Shown here in pieces: positions 1 to 13,500 of a stretch of DNA of 64,000 nucleotides (its first letter is position 1; every line of letters begins with the position of its first letter). This stretch comes from Zonotrichia leucophrys gambelii (taxonomy: Eukaryota > Chordata > Aves > Passeriformes > Passerellidae). Location: positions 20,524,038 through 20,588,037 of the forward strand of contig NC_088173.1 in NCBI RefSeq assembly GCF_028769735.1, given 5' to 3'. The translations under genes were made by a program, and so were the position numbers. Below the pieces are notes generated by a model. That model saw nothing but the letters and a program-made list of their open reading frames with translations, did not search any database and was not told the DNA's origin.

Positions 1-120
1 CAGGCCAGCCAAGGAGCTGGCCCGGCACCAGCTCATGCAGGTGGTTTCTGCTCGAGCAGGGGCCGAAAGGAAGAGCAGAAGTGGCGTCGGCACGGAGGAG
101 TTGAACAGGGTCTAATTCCC
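1..120. other. GC- and CpG-rich left edge of unknown origin
   Basis: The first 120 bases hold at least six CpGs and then drop abruptly into AT-rich sequence. On the plus strand a frame is open from the window edge to a TAA at about 113-115 (37 codons); on the minus strand there is a pyrimidine-rich run followed by CAG that could be an acceptor. It may be the last exon of a gene to the left or the edge of a CpG island, perhaps of KLHL2, which lies on this side of TMEM192 in human. I cannot identify it. Confidence 0.3.
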
Positions 121-1483
121 TGTGACCTGCTGGGTGTCATCGACTTTTATTTGATCAGTCCAGCAGGAGCACTGCCGCTCAAAACAGCTGGCCTCCTGTG
201 TTTTGCAAACATTGCTGACGTTGATCATTAAGTACTTGTATTGTGGTTCAATGTTTGCTGAAGTAGCCTCTGTGATACAAAATGGCAAAAAGGAAAACGA
301 ACAGACATCTATTTCAAATGTGTCTTTGTAAACAACACTAATCAAGAATCTACATTTAGCAACTTCTGACTTGGGGCACTAGAGAATAATTTACTGTACT
401 TAAACCTCTGTAAGTTTTTTTCCAAATTTTGAAGATTGTGTGGTGGAAAATGGATTTAGCAGGCTGGACACAATTCAGATATTTAAATCTGATTGTGTAA
501 AATTAAAATGCTTTTTCACTGGAGTAAAGATTTTAAATAGTAGTAGTATCTCTAAACAAATAAATCTACCAATAACTGACCAACACTATTTTTCTAAGAG
601 TGAGAAGAGTTTGAGGGCAGCATATTTCAAGTAAGATACAAAACAAAATGGCAGGAGTGTTTTGGGTGAATACTTGTTATAAACGGATACTGAAAGCCTT
701 CACCAGTGTTTCTAATAAAATCACTGGCTATTAAAACTAAATGTATTTTAATCTGTTATTTTCATTTTTGCCAATCTCCAGTAATACTCCTCCCTAGGAA
801 AATGTCATTTTAGTTTTCTCAGTTTACCAATCCTCTTTCACTACAGTGATGTTTGATTTGGGAACACTTCAAAATTTTTTCAATGGGTTATCACTGGAGG
901 TTTTTCTAAATTAAATAATCACAATTGGCAGTGCCTGTTTTTATGAAGTCTGTGCTTTGTAACTACTGAATTTGTCTCTTCTCAGGAGACAACTAGATTT
1001 GCCTCTGGGTTGTGTTGAAGAAGACAAGGTACTTGCTAAAGATTTAAATACATACCAAAACTTGCTTTCTGGGAAGTCTGCTCCAAAGGAGCCAGCCAGA
1101 AATAATGCTCTCTGAAATGGAGGTTTAAAATTCAGCTGGCTCCACATAACAAAGCATGTCCGAGGTCTGAGTTCATAAGCAGGTGTTGCCTGGGTAGATC
1201 TGAGAGTGGATGATGTCTGTCACATCACACTTGCAGGTTTCTATAATTTAAACTCCTGGACACATCACTTTGTAAGACAAGGATCCCAGCTTCTACTGAT
1301 CTTTAAGACCTAAGTGAATTCTACTGTGTTGTGTTTAAGGGTGCACACGAGACCACTGTGAACTTGTGAGCTGGTCTGGAAGCTGAGGGGCTTTGAACAC
1401 TCTTTGCATATAGATCCTGCAAGTAGGTAGGCAGCTGCAGATTCTGCTCCATGCTAACACGGCAGAACTGTTTAGTGATGTAG
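121..1483. other. Intergenic, nothing recognised
   Basis: AT-rich sequence with only short chance open frames on both strands. I see no splice-consistent exon, RNA gene or clear repeat. Confidence 0.5.
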
Positions 1484-2080
1484 CTGTTGTGGTTTAATCC
1501 CAGCCAGCAGCCACACCCCAGGCAGCCACTCACTCACTCCCCCAACAGTAGGATTGGGAACAAAATCAGAAGGCTAAAAGGTAGAGAACTCATGGGTTGA
1601 GATTAAGGCAGTTTAACAGGGAAAGCAGAAGCTGCACACACACACAAAGGAGAACAAAGAATGAATTCAGTGCTTTCCAGGGCAGGCAGGTGTTCGGCCA
1701 TTTAGGAGAGCAGGGCCCCAGCACATGTAAGGGTTACTTGGGCAAACAAACACCATCACTCCAAATATCCTCCCCTTCTTCCTTCTTCTCCCCACTTTAT
1801 CTGCTGAGCATGATGTCACATGGTGTGGGAATGTCCCTGTGGTCAGTTGGGGTCACCTGCCCTGTCTGTGTCTCCTTCCAACTTCCCATGCACCCTCAAA
1901 TTCCCCACCAGCCTGGCCATAGAGAGCAGAAACAGCCTTGGCTCTGTGCAATCCCTGCTCAGCAATAACAAGAACATCTCTGTGTTATCAACTCTGTTCA
2001 GCACAAATCCAAAACACAGCCCCATGCCAGTCACTGTGAAGAAAATTAACTCTACCCCAGCCAAAACCAGTACAAACATT
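1484..2080 (-). mobile_element. Solo LTR of an avian endogenous retrovirus, copy 1
   Basis: Read on the minus strand, the block starts with a GGTTTTGGCTGGGGTAGAG-type 5' end, contains TTTGGATTTGTGCTGAAC and TTGATAACACAGAG, and ends with GCTGGGATTAAACCACA, in the order I know for a common bird LTR. It matches copy 2 at 44.59-45.17 kb along its whole length. No gag, pol or env sequence lies beside it, so it is a solo LTR. The family name is not assigned. Confidence 0.75.
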
Positions 2081-5000
2081 TATTCTTAACATTAAACATT
2101 TCCAACCTGTGACTTCTCTCATTTTCTTGCAGTGTTGTTTTGGCTTCAGAGCCAAATGTTCAACATTAGTTCAGTTAATTTCTGTGATGCAGAGCATGAG
2201 AAAGAAACAAATAGGGCAAGGTTCAATTTTTTTCCCCTGAAAATTATATCTTTATAGTTCAGCAATTTCAAGAGGAATAGAAGCAAAAACAACTTCATCC
2301 AAAATACATTATGTGGTTATGGCAAAACAACCTGTATCTCTAACCATGGGAAAACACATCCTTTAAATACAATGCCTAGATTTTTATGGGATTCTGCTTG
2401 ATCCAATACCTCTTCTTAGAAAAGAACTTTCAGAGAAAAAATTTATTTATATATGTCTGTGGGTGTATGTATGTAGATTTGAAAGGAAATGGGCTATGTA
2501 TCTTATCTATGATGAAACAGCTGTCATTTTTGTTTATGCTGCAGCAATTCAAATTACTGCATTTACTGAGAAAATTCCCTGTCATGTTTCAGGCTGTTCC
2601 TGTAATAATTCTTAGCACTTTCCCACTTGTTTTAGTGAGTTACAAAGAATGTGGCCAATGCTTACTTAGGATCACACAGTTCTTCAGATCTATTGACACT
2701 AGAAATATTTTACTCATACAGAAACTGCAATACTATCAATGAATTGCATCCAGTGAAAATGCAGTTATGCTAGCAGAGCTCTGCTTGCTAACAGGATAGC
2801 CCCACAAGTTACACAGACCTATAAATAGAATAACTAATGCTGGTAAAAGTCAATGTGACTGCATACATACCTGGTGGTTTATTAGCATGTTTAAGGGATC
2901 ATGCTCTATGCTGACATGGTCACTTTAGAAGAAATCTGGTTTAGGTTTAGCCATAGAGGACACTGATATAAGTTCTTACTTAATTTTAAATGACCAATAT
3001 AAGCTAGGAAGACATCTCCAAGAAAGGACAAAATATAAGGTCGTAAGAACATTTGCTCTTGTTTAAGATGTTAGAAGTCATCATTCCTGAAAGATTTGGG
3101 TAGAATGCTTATGAGGACATGCTGCTGAGGCTGGGATTATTTTCATGAACAGGGGAGAGGAAAGGAAGAGCTCTGGAACTCAATACTTAAGTACCTCTCA
3201 GTACTCCTATTGCTTCAAACAGAAAAATAATGTGCTTCTTCCTTTTGTTAGCTTTTAGATTATCCATTATATTTGTATCCTACTGAATTGAGTTGAGAGT
3301 AAATTATGTACAAAAATCTATGTAAAGATAAGTATGCATTTATCCAAAATACATGGGGGCACACAGGCATTTTTTTTCCCATGCATTTCACCCTCAATAA
3401 CTCAACCATCCAGCAGCTGACCTTTATGCAATCCGGGCACTTGTATCTAAACAAATCCACAAGGACTTTTGTGGAATTCATGGCAGGACTTGAGTTCAAC
3501 ACAGACACCAGCTACTACTACATTCTTTTGTCTAAGACACCAGCACTAATATCAGCATTAATCCAGCATTGCCTAATCTTAAAAGGCCTCACTCTAGTGG
3601 AAGAGATTCCTTTTTCTTGCTTCAGAAGCATGGAATATTTAAAGTTTCAGAGAACCATTGAGATAAGGACATCAATGCAGTTGAGAAGAATTACACTGAA
3701 AAGCAATGTGAAAAGGAAATGCAAGAAAGTGCATGTAGCAGACTGAGAAAGGGACCAGATTGCAGAGAATATGTACTGGAGAGTAGGCAGAGAGAGAAAA
3801 AATAAAACATGTAAATTGGGATTGTGAAATAAGGAATAGCAAAGCAGCTGCTATCGAAGAGAAATTGTACTGTGACCAAAATCAGTGAAATACAATTAAG
3901 CATGGATTAAAATATTTTGTTTTTTCTAGCATTTATTTTCGTATGTGAACAATTGCTGAAGCACTAAGAATAACACATACTTAATGAAAATAGGTGAAAG
4001 GGTAAGATTTTTTCTGTAAAATTCATGGACCTTATAATGATGATGATGAAAATTAGTAACTATGAACTGGTTTTTTCAGTGTTCAAAACCAGATATAGTG
4101 TAATTTCTAAAAGGACTTGATATGACACACAGTCTAGTAAACAGATCTAATCTTATTTCTGGAAAATAAGGCCACAAAGAAGCAAATGATATGACACTTT
4201 TGAATTCTACTTGATGAAGACGCCAAGTCCCTCTGGTCAGTGCTGTGTTCCTTCTAGATTACAGCTTCCAAAAGAAAGTCCTAGCTGAAATAAGAGTTAC
4301 AAATGGAAGCAAATGTAGGTCATAGCCATGATTCATATTTGTACTGCAAACTACAAAGATTCCAAGTAGATATCTTGTTGAGTAGATCTAAAGCCCAATG
4401 CTACAAAGCTATATATATTTCACATGTAGTGTGTTCCTGAGATAACTGTGAAAGAGATGGAGCAATTCCTGTTCTCGTACCTGCAGACTCATGTTGTTTC
4501 CTGTATACTGAATAATGCAGTCAGGTCTCTATACTGAGTGGGTTCCATTCACCAAATCAGAAGAAATCCCATCAGTAATTACCAGATTTCACCTTGTAGC
4601 CACATTACTACTTAGACATGATGCAAAGATAGCAGCAGAAACCTGCAGCAAGGATGTTTTGGAAAAAGTTGGACCAAAGCTGATGAGGAGTTTCACCCTT
4701 AACACAGAATTATACATTACTGAAATAAGTTATGCACCATTTTTGAGTACAGCCTACACCAGGAAAAAAAAATATTTGCAATATGTAGTTTTTAGTGAAC
4801 AATGCATCATAAGCAGTTTATCCCTGATTATTTTACTTTATGAGAGTGTAGAAAAGATTTCTGTTTATTGTTGTGTTCTGTCATACTTGTTTAACTCATC
4901 AAAACGTTGTTTACTTGAAAATGAAGCAAAAGTAATTTTCTTCACAGATAATAACTGTAAGGTACCTATTACATGCAAGCCCATCAAAGTCTGTGTACTT

Positions 5001-7130
5001 CTCTATCATGTTCCCACTCAAACAGCAATGTTGTGAGATAGCGCTAACCAGGTCAATCAAGCAACACGCCCCTTTCTCAGAAGAAAACAGTTACAGCTCA
5101 TAAATTAAAATCACATTTAAACAACTGATGTACTGCCATCTAGTGCTTCCTGAATGCACGAAGAGACAGAGAGATGGACTCTCCTGGGTATCCAGGATTG
5201 GCCTACTGCAAACCAATAGTAAAATCATCGATTTTCTCCAATCGTGCTCGTTGTGAGCTTACCTAAGAGCAGTAATTGGGAGCAATTTACACTGTGAAAA
5301 GCAGCATAGTATGCTAAAGTAATCAACCTGATTATTTACTGTTTCATATGCATATAAACAAGACAGGAGGAGCAGTATTTGCAGAGTCTGCATCACTTGA
5401 GGGGACATTCAGTGAAAATGAAAAATGCTGTAGACTGGGAAAAAGCAAGTGGGCTATACTTCACACATTGTACAGATTCTTTTGTTGTACAAAGAGGCAA
5501 TGAAAACAAAGACATTAAAATACTAAAATGTTATATTCAGGGAGGTATAGCAATTACAATCACATAGGTCTAGTTGCTGCACATAATTTTGCAGAGAGGT
5601 TGTTCATAGAAAGTGAAAAGCATATCATGCTGCTGTTCCAGAAATTTAGTTTATCTTCATTTGGAATAACCTTTTCTGTGTAAGAAAGACTAGAAGTATT
5701 TATACCTCTAGTATTTCTAAGCATATACTCATTGTTTAATAAAATAGCTCAGGATCAGTACTTCTAACTATACAGAATGTCTATTAAAACTGGACTCCTA
5801 GTAAACTGGAAAAAAAAAAATAAGGGGAAATTTAAGTCAAAGATAAAGATATGAAAATGTTTAGTCCAATAATTCTGGTATAAGGAGGTACTCACAGAAT
5901 AAGTAGCTTATTATGGTGTTTCTGGAGTAGAATTTTCACTGGTATCAAGGACAGTCCCTTGCCAGTATTTCTATGCAAAAGAAGATTGGGATCTGGATAA
6001 ATATACTGAGGTAAAAAAATAGGTAACTTCAGAACTTAAAATATTCAAAAGAATGTTTGTTGCAATGCTAATATTTAACCATACAGCCTAAGAAGTTAGT
6101 TTACACAAACTAGTTCTTGAAAAGTTAATTTTAAGATTTTCAGACAAACTGTGGAGAAAACTGAGAAAAAAAGCTATGGGGGAAAAAATCAACTGATTTT
6201 TCCTTGAAATTTCATCTTCTCTCTTTATTTCAATTTTATCAGTAGTTTTCCCAAGGTAATTATCTCAAACATACCTCATTTTTAAGAAAATCACCCTAGA
6301 AAGCATATAATCTAAACTGAAATATTTTTAGAAAAAGCTCTGTGTTTCCCTTTATATAGTTCAAATAAATGCTTGTCATATTGTGATACCTTATAACAGA
6401 ATGTAAACAGAAATGTGATTTTGAAAAATCAGAAAAAAAAGGAAAAATATAACTCTACAGAGGGAGTACTTTTCACCCTGCAAATTAGGCATTTGCTTAA
6501 GTGCTAATTTAAAACTCAAACTCATCTTTAGCATAAAGTAAGATACATTGTGATAGTTAATTCTGAACTTTTATACTTCTGGTGTGTATTTTTAAAAATA
6601 GATATGAAATTGAAAAGTTGTATCCTTTCTTTAACCCCAATTTATTTGCTTTTTAATATATATAAGAAATCAGTAAATTTTTTTAAAGTAATCAAGAGTG
6701 CCCATTCTGTTTTTCACAATTTTTCTCTTTGCTATTATTTCACTCTTTGTCTCATCTGCATAAAGCAGTCCAAATTCTCTCTACAGCCATATTATCTACC
6801 CTTTTTCATCAGTCCTAACTCTGGAATTCATTATGGACATTATGCAGAATCATTTTGCAAAATCATTTGTACTAACAGATTAGCTGAAGTAACCCCTGGG
6901 CACACTAATCCTCCAGCATTCAAATTTGTACATTAATCGGTGAAAGACTGAAAGAGTTTTTATCACTACCAGTGTAACGCTCTTCTCTTTTCAAGAGCTT
7001 GCATTTAAAGGGCACAGAATTTTTAATGGGCATTTTACTCAGGAAGCAAAGTCTGCATAGCAAGTGGCAGTTTTTGATTACATAATTACCATGCATAAAT
7101 AGCCCCATGCTGCTCAACACAAAAAGTTGA
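2081..7130. other. Intergenic, no gene recognised
   Basis: AT-rich sequence. The longest open frame is 173 codons (4515-5036, plus) and has no recognisable domain, signal peptide or splice context. Other frames are short and scattered. Confidence 0.5.
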
Positions 7131-7172
7131 TTTCAGATTTTCACATCACTTACATGATGTGAAAATCTGAAA
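7131..7172. repeat. Perfect inverted repeat, 18-bp arms, 6-nt spacer
   Basis: Arm 7131-7148 (TTTCAGATTTTCACATCA) and arm 7155-7172 are exact reverse complements separated by CTTACA. The arms are too short for a typical pre-microRNA. A foldback element or a structural site is possible. Confidence 0.95.
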
Positions 7173-9689
7173 GTGTACAAGGAGTGAAAGGTTCCTTTGT
7201 ATTAAACATATTCAGCAGTGAACTGTTTTTTTAACCTCCACGGGATCTCAAAAATTTACAGGAGATTGAAATAAAATGAGTACTTCTGAAGTGTCTGCAA
7301 TATGAGGCTAGAACATAGACTGCACTTACTACAGTATGGCTTTCAGGATTATTACAGCCAATTTATGCAAATAAAATTTTCTACTATTATTTTTACCTTT
7401 TCACTTCCCATTTGTATTTTAAGTAATGTTGGGATCTGTCACAACCCCATATTCTCCAAGCAGAGACTGTATTCTTTACATAGAACTGAATACAGTTTAA
7501 GTACTAATTGTACTTGTAGTATGAAAAAAGAAACAGTAATGATAATTATATCTTATAGCTGAATGTGAAGAAGTTTGTGAGCTCAATCCTGTTTCCATTC
7601 ATGCCAAATTTTACGTGAAACTGAGAGGAAGAAAAGTAGATATTACGTCTCTTTGTGAGGATACAATTGTGACAGCTAGTCCCCAAATATTGTAATTATT
7701 ACTGATATGGCAAAGGTAATGCCTAAGTAGAGCATTTACTCCTGTGCATCTAATGCCTAAGTAGAGCTTTCCCTAAGGGCAGCACCGCATTGTTGGGCCA
7801 TACTACAACTTTTTGTCTTACCCTTAGCAGATACTTTCATCATTACTGATGGAATTGCAGTGGAAATCATTTAGGACCAGGCCATATCTTTATCTGTTTT
7901 AGACTGCCCAGCTTAGATCATGCTTCAGGAGCCAGACTTGCAAGTTTGGGTATGATTAAATTACAATGTCTGCAAAATTTGAAGGAAGATGGAACAGATG
8001 GAATGGAGTAGAAGAGAATGTTACTTTATTAGAACCTATCTTCATCACTGAAACCTCTCACTATAAAAAATACTGTGAATCTAGTAATTAAAATGATAGA
8101 TCAAAACCAAAGCAAAGATTGAGTGATCTAGTAAGAACAAGAGCAGACTACTACTATAGAGACTACATACACGTTTTACATAAACCAGTTGAAACTGGTA
8201 ATCACATACTTCTGAATATGTTAACTGGTGTTATATGCAGTAAGTATTTATGCACTTCAAATATTTAAACTTGCAATTTTTTCCCTAACTGGGCTCTTCA
8301 ATAGTCCCTTGAGAACTCTTAATTTCCCATTCAGTAAAAAACAAGGTTTACAATTATATACAAAGTTATAGCTATTCAAAAGAGTGGTAATAAATGTAAA
8401 CTTACTGGGACATTAGGATTTTAAAATTACAGCTAGAAGAATAGTTAGAAGAATTAGTTCTTTTGATTTTATCTTAAACACTTGTCTAATGACATGTCTT
8501 ACACGCACTACATACATGTATGCAAATTGTGGCCTCACTTCACTGTCACTGAAAACTTTTGTTTGCTGAGCAGTAGGATCTGTGTTCTTGTCAGGAATGA
8601 AAAAATAAAGAGGAAGCACAATAAGGAGGAGGAAAAAGGAACATTTAGGCTGATAAACTGGAACAGAGCATGCGCTTATCACAGGAGCTGGACTTTATCT
8701 GAGTCAAACCAGCAAGTTTAAAGCTTCTTTTTAATTTAAGATAGATGTCCAGTTCATTAAATGTGTGTATCTGCATTAAACAAAACAAATGAATGCAAGG
8801 GATGAATGTAAATGCTCTGGGTGGGAGGTTTCAGTTGAGAATTTTTTTCTAGTAAAAGATAGCCAGGAAAAGTCACAGAAATTGAGATAAAAAACTTGGA
8901 ACTTCTTCTCTGAAGAAGCTCATACCTCAAGAGCATTTTCACCTCTTGGCACTTCAACATGCTTTCAAGAGAGATAGAGCCACTGTAGCTGTTCAGGGTG
9001 ACAGTCCTGGCTTCTCTTGAATAGTACACATAGAACAATTACAACCTGGAGAGGATACAATCTTACTTGTCTTTCAGAGCCCTCTAACAGCTTTGATCCT
9101 GTTCAGAGGCCTCACTAGCATTAACTGACGCTTAAGGGACGTTCATAAAGAACAAACAGAAGGTTAAGAAACATTAGCAGAGGAAGAGAGTACATAACAG
9201 ATAACAAATATGATGCTTTGGAAATTCATACTTTGCACATGCTTGAACAGTGTGTCATTCTGATCCTTCTCATTTCAGAGAGGTTATAGCTGAAAAATGT
9301 CAGAGAGGCTAAAAATTACCAAATAATAACTAAGCACAAATAAGTGGTTGAGGAGTATGCAGAATACACAAGGCTGTCAATGCCAATAAGACAGAGATCC
9401 ATAAGGGAGTAGTCTGGACACTGTCAGTGGCCACAGTCTGTCTCAGTGTGATCACAAAGGGTTAGAAAATGAAATTACCAAGGACAAGTTTCAAAGAAAA
9501 CGTGTTTCTTCCCAAAATATACAACGGGGCCAAAAATAACTTAGAAAATGTAAAAGTGCCTCATGAATGCTAAAACTTTTCCTGATCTGAAGGGGTGACC
9601 AGATCCACTGGAAACAGTAACTAGCTGCATAGGCTCCATGCTTTCTGCAAGACCAATCGGAAGTGAGAAAACACTTCACTGCAAGCTGG
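7173..9689. other. Intergenic upstream of TMEM192
   Basis: AT-rich with no recognised gene. A 17-bp direct repeat (TAATGCCTAAGTAGAGC) occurs at 7717-7733 and 7751-7767. No KLHL2 exon was found. Confidence 0.5.
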
Positions 9690-10560
9690 CACCAGCACCA
9701 CGCTGCCTTTACCCCACACCTTGGCCAACCACCTGCTACTGGGGCGCTTTCCCCTCCCAGCGCTGCCCCCCGAGCCGCGGCCCCGCAGGGACACTAGCCC
9801 GGAGCCTGCTCTAAGTGCTCTCCGTTTGGAATGCAGGCTCGGGCTGAGAGAGAACTGCACCGAGCACGGCCACGGGGCAGCGTGGCACCCCAGGGCGGGC
9901 TGGGGGGGCACGGACCTGTGCCGGGGCGGCGGGACCGGACCTCAGCCCGAGACCGAGACCCCTCCCCGGCCCCGGCCCCGGCTCCTCCGCCGGCCGGGCC
10001 GCGCCCCGGGGCGGTGCTGGCGCCGCGCGGGCCCAATGGCGGCCAGGGGCGCTGCTGGCGGGGCGGGGCGGCGGCGCTGCCCGTGGCGGCAGGGCCGCAC
10101 CGGGGGCGTCCATTAAACACCGCTGGGGCCGCTGTGGTGGGAAGCGGCGATGGCGCTGACGGCGGGGAGGCGGCGGCAGGACCTGGACAACGTGAGCGCG
10201 GCGGGCGGGAGCGGGGCCGCGGCCGCGGGGACCCCGCCCGGATGAGCGGCCGGGCTGCCGCTGAGGGTGGGCGCCGCCGGGCGAGCGCCTCGTGTTTCGT
10301 GCCGTCCCTTCCTTCCGCCTCCTCCTGGCTGTGTTCCGTCCTGGAGCCCGAGGCTGTATCTGCTTCTTCCGGGGGCGCCCGCCGGCCCAGGCGTGTCCCC
10401 AGTGGCCCTGTGCGAAGGGCGGAGGCCGGCGCGGCCCCTCGCTCCCCGCGCTGCCTCTCCCCAGCCGGGCTTGAAGTATCCCCGAGGCATTTGGGCCTGG
10501 GCTTGTTTTTAATCGAGGTTATTAGCCTCTAATCGGGGCTGCTCGTGTGGCTCCTTTCTT
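9690..10560. promoter_or_regulatory. TMEM192: CpG-island promoter of TMEM192
   Basis: GC and CpG content rise abruptly at about 9.69 kb and fall after about 10.55 kb. The island covers exon 1, the 5' UTR and the start of intron 1. A CCAAT box followed by ATGGCGGCC (YY1-like) lies at 10033-10045, about 110 nt before the ATG, so transcription probably starts at about 10.03-10.1 kb. No TATA box is obvious. Open frames of up to about 230 codons on both strands here come from the high GC content and are not genes. Confidence 0.85.
10150..10191 (+). CDS. TMEM192: TMEM192 coding exon 1
   Basis: Fourteen codons ([14 protein letters not shown]) run from the ATG to a GTGAGC donor at 10192, ending in phase 0. 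The residues differ from the human N-terminus, which is normal for this variable end. The assignment rests on position inside the CpG island, the in-frame stop at 10114-10116, the good donor, and the join to exon 2 whose GSLEITQS matches the family. Confidence 0.88.
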
Positions 10561-13500
10561 TTCTGGGTTATTTTTCCACAGGCGGATCCTGTCTGTGCCA
10601 TCTCTGGATTATGTGCTGTTGGCTGGCATGAGCACGGCGTTTCTGTGTTTGTTTGAATGTGTCTCCCCGCCCCAGCTGGAAGGCTGCGTGGGCGAGGCTT
10701 GCTGGCTGTGGCTTGTTCCTGCCTGCCCTCCTCCTGCCGGCGCTGGGCTGCTGTGGCAGCGGTCACATGCTGGATCAGGGAGCCAGGAGGCCAGAGCTTT
10801 AACCTGTGCTCAGCAGCAGTGCCAAGCAGGTCTGGATTTAAGGCATTTTGGCTTTTGCCAACTGTGGCTGTGGCTCATCTTAGTTAAATAAAACCAGTGT
10901 TTGCTCCAGTAAGGAAGCACACTTACTGGATTTTCTTTATGTCAGATTGACTGCATGGGATCATCATGTCCCATGGTTTAATTCCCCTCCTCTCCATGTA
11001 ATAAAATCTCTTTGAATAGATTGTGTAATCTAGTGCTTCCTAATACTAGTTGTATTTTAGGATACAAAGATGGACTGTAGCCAGTCTTGTGAGAAAGTAG
11101 CTTGGTCACAGCTCTGATAAAGCTTTGTCTGTGAAGGAGTGTGCTGATCCTTCATAGAAATGAGGGAATAGTGAAATGCAGAAATGGTGAATCGTTTGTT
11201 CCCATGAGACAAAGGTTATTGTCCTAAGAAGAATTGCTGGGTTTGTGGGAGATGTGAGCTGTTAACCCCACTACTGATTCTGTGATCATAAAATGGTTTG
11301 GGTTGAAGGTTCTTTAAAGATCTATTTCCAACCCCCCCTGCTATGGTCAGGGGCACTTTCCACTAGACCAGCTTGTTCGAAGCCGCAGCTTGGCCTTGAG
11401 CACTTCCAGAAATGGGGCATCTGTAGCTTCACCAGGCAACTGTTCCAGTGTCTCTCCACCCTCATAGTAATTGATTTTTTACAAAATGTGAAATCTAAAT
11501 AATTAGTTGAGATGCCTTGGCTGCTGGAGTGCTGGTCCTTGCTCTCAGAGCTTAAAGTGACACCTGGCCTGTGAAAATGGGTAAAGGAGGGCTACAAGGC
11601 ATCTTTGCTCTCATGCTTCTAGATTTTATATCAGTGCCAAAAGAGGAGTGCCATTTGTAGACATTTAGGTGTGCAGTAAATTGTCATTTTACCAGGCAGG
11701 TATTTCAGTAGGGGTCATTTTCAGTCAAAGGCTGGGCTAATTAAAAGGTGTCAAATAGCTGAGGCTGCTCTGTTCACACTCCTGTGTGGCAGGGCAGGTG
11801 TAGTGTTCACAGTTCTAAAATAAAACTGCTTGTTGACTGAAATAACTCTTGATGACGATTTCCTTCACTGTAGGCAGCTGTCAGCAGGTGAAATAACTCT
11901 GGGGAGACAATCACTTTGTCCTAATTAACATGAGGTATAAACTTAGGTTTAATCCCTCTCTTCCCGTGCTAGTATCTAGAAGGATGGCATGTTTCATTTG
12001 TCTTGAGGCTTATGCTGCTTTTTCTCATGGCAGAGGGTCCTCACTTTATAAATCAGTAAATGGCCTGGTGAAACCTGACACATCAGAAGTCTGGAGTGGG
12101 ATAGGGTCTGCCCTTGTCTTCTTGTTCTGGGCTGTGGTTGGTATCATGAAGATCAGCAGTCAAAACTTGAGTGGAAATGTTGAGCTGTTTTCTCCTGTGA
12201 GGCAAGGGATGTAACAGGATGCTAAGGGAGAAACTCTAGCAGTTTTGGCCATCATAGTACCTCGTGTATGTTCCACTTACTATGTATTGAGTGACGTTGT
12301 CCTGGCCTAATGGAGCAGGGATGCATAGCTATGGGGCAAGTTCCTTGTCCAAAGCTTTTCCCTCCACCCATACTTAGTTTTACCTTCTGCTTAGTAAAGA
12401 ACACTATATTTGAGCTGATTGTGAAGTCCAAGAACTAATGCTTGGCTCCAACATGACACGAGCAGGCTGCATTCTCTCTAGTGTAGGTGAGAATGTCTTG
12501 CTCAGCACCTGGTAGCACCTTCTTCCCTCTGTGAGCTTCTGCTTCTTTCCTGCCTGAGTTCTGCTTTAGTTACTGCTGCAGGTGTTTTGGCATGCCAGTA
12601 GTATCAGACGCTGAACACTCAAAATTGTTACTGTTACACTGCAACTTTGTTGTTGCCTCCAACTGTAGTCAGACAAAAGTAAGAACAACAAAGAGTTTTG
12701 CAGTACCTGTATAAAGCATGTGAGAAAGTCTTTGTCACTTTTTCCCATAAGTATACTGATGCTTCTGACATCTCAGGGTTGAAGCTCAGATACTTGTATT
12801 ACATTTTAAAAACTGAAGTTCCTGAAGGCTCAGTGTGATTCTAGGAAGTAGATTAGCGTTGGATTTCTCAGGGATGTGAGTTCTCACATAAAGATGGGAT
12901 GAGAGTTTACCTGGAGTTTAAGAGCTTTTTCAAGATATTGACCTAGTAGGGGTTTTCCCCCTCAAGGCTTGATTTGCTAAGAGGAAATTCCTGAACCTTT
13001 GTACTTTACTTTTATAGCTTACCTGTTGCTCTTGTTTGTCTTCCCCTTGTGATTCAGGGCTCCTTGGAAATAACACAGAGTTTGGAAGATGATCCTCTAC
13101 TGGATGCACCACTCATTTCGTCTCATACATTGCATTCCCAGCTGAGGCCAAGATTTCATGCTATCCCAGCAGTTCTCCTTGCCAATTTCTTGTTGCTAAT
13201 ACATGTAAGTTTAAGAAGCATGATTTCCCTAAGATACTTGCCATTTCTCTTCTGAATCCTTCAGAATCCACTGTTCATGTGACAGAATTTGGATGATATG
13301 ACAGTGAATTGCGTACACTGGCTGTTCTTCCAAACCAGTGAGGTCCACTTTGCCAATCAATTTTGATAGTGTGTATGCTATCAAATACTTTCTGCCTTCT
13401 TGTTGTTGGTGCTGTGATACATCTTGTTAGTAGGAAGAGCATTTTAAATAGTAGCTCTTCTGTGCTGTTGGAAGTGTAATTTAAGAATAATATTATTGCC

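Noticed and set aside
7131..7172. Hairpin as a microRNA precursor
   Set aside because: The 18-bp stem with a 6-nt loop is shorter than an ordinary pre-microRNA, and pairing does not continue outside the arms.
1..9689. KLHL2 exons on the minus strand, expected from human gene order
   Set aside because: I looked for BTB, BACK and Kelch motifs in the minus-strand frames and saw none. The gene probably lies left of the window.
9831..10532. 233-codon plus-strand frame and several minus-strand frames at the TMEM192 promoter
   Set aside because: They are GC-island artefacts rich in Ala, Gly, Pro and Arg, and lie in a frame different from the supported TMEM192 start.
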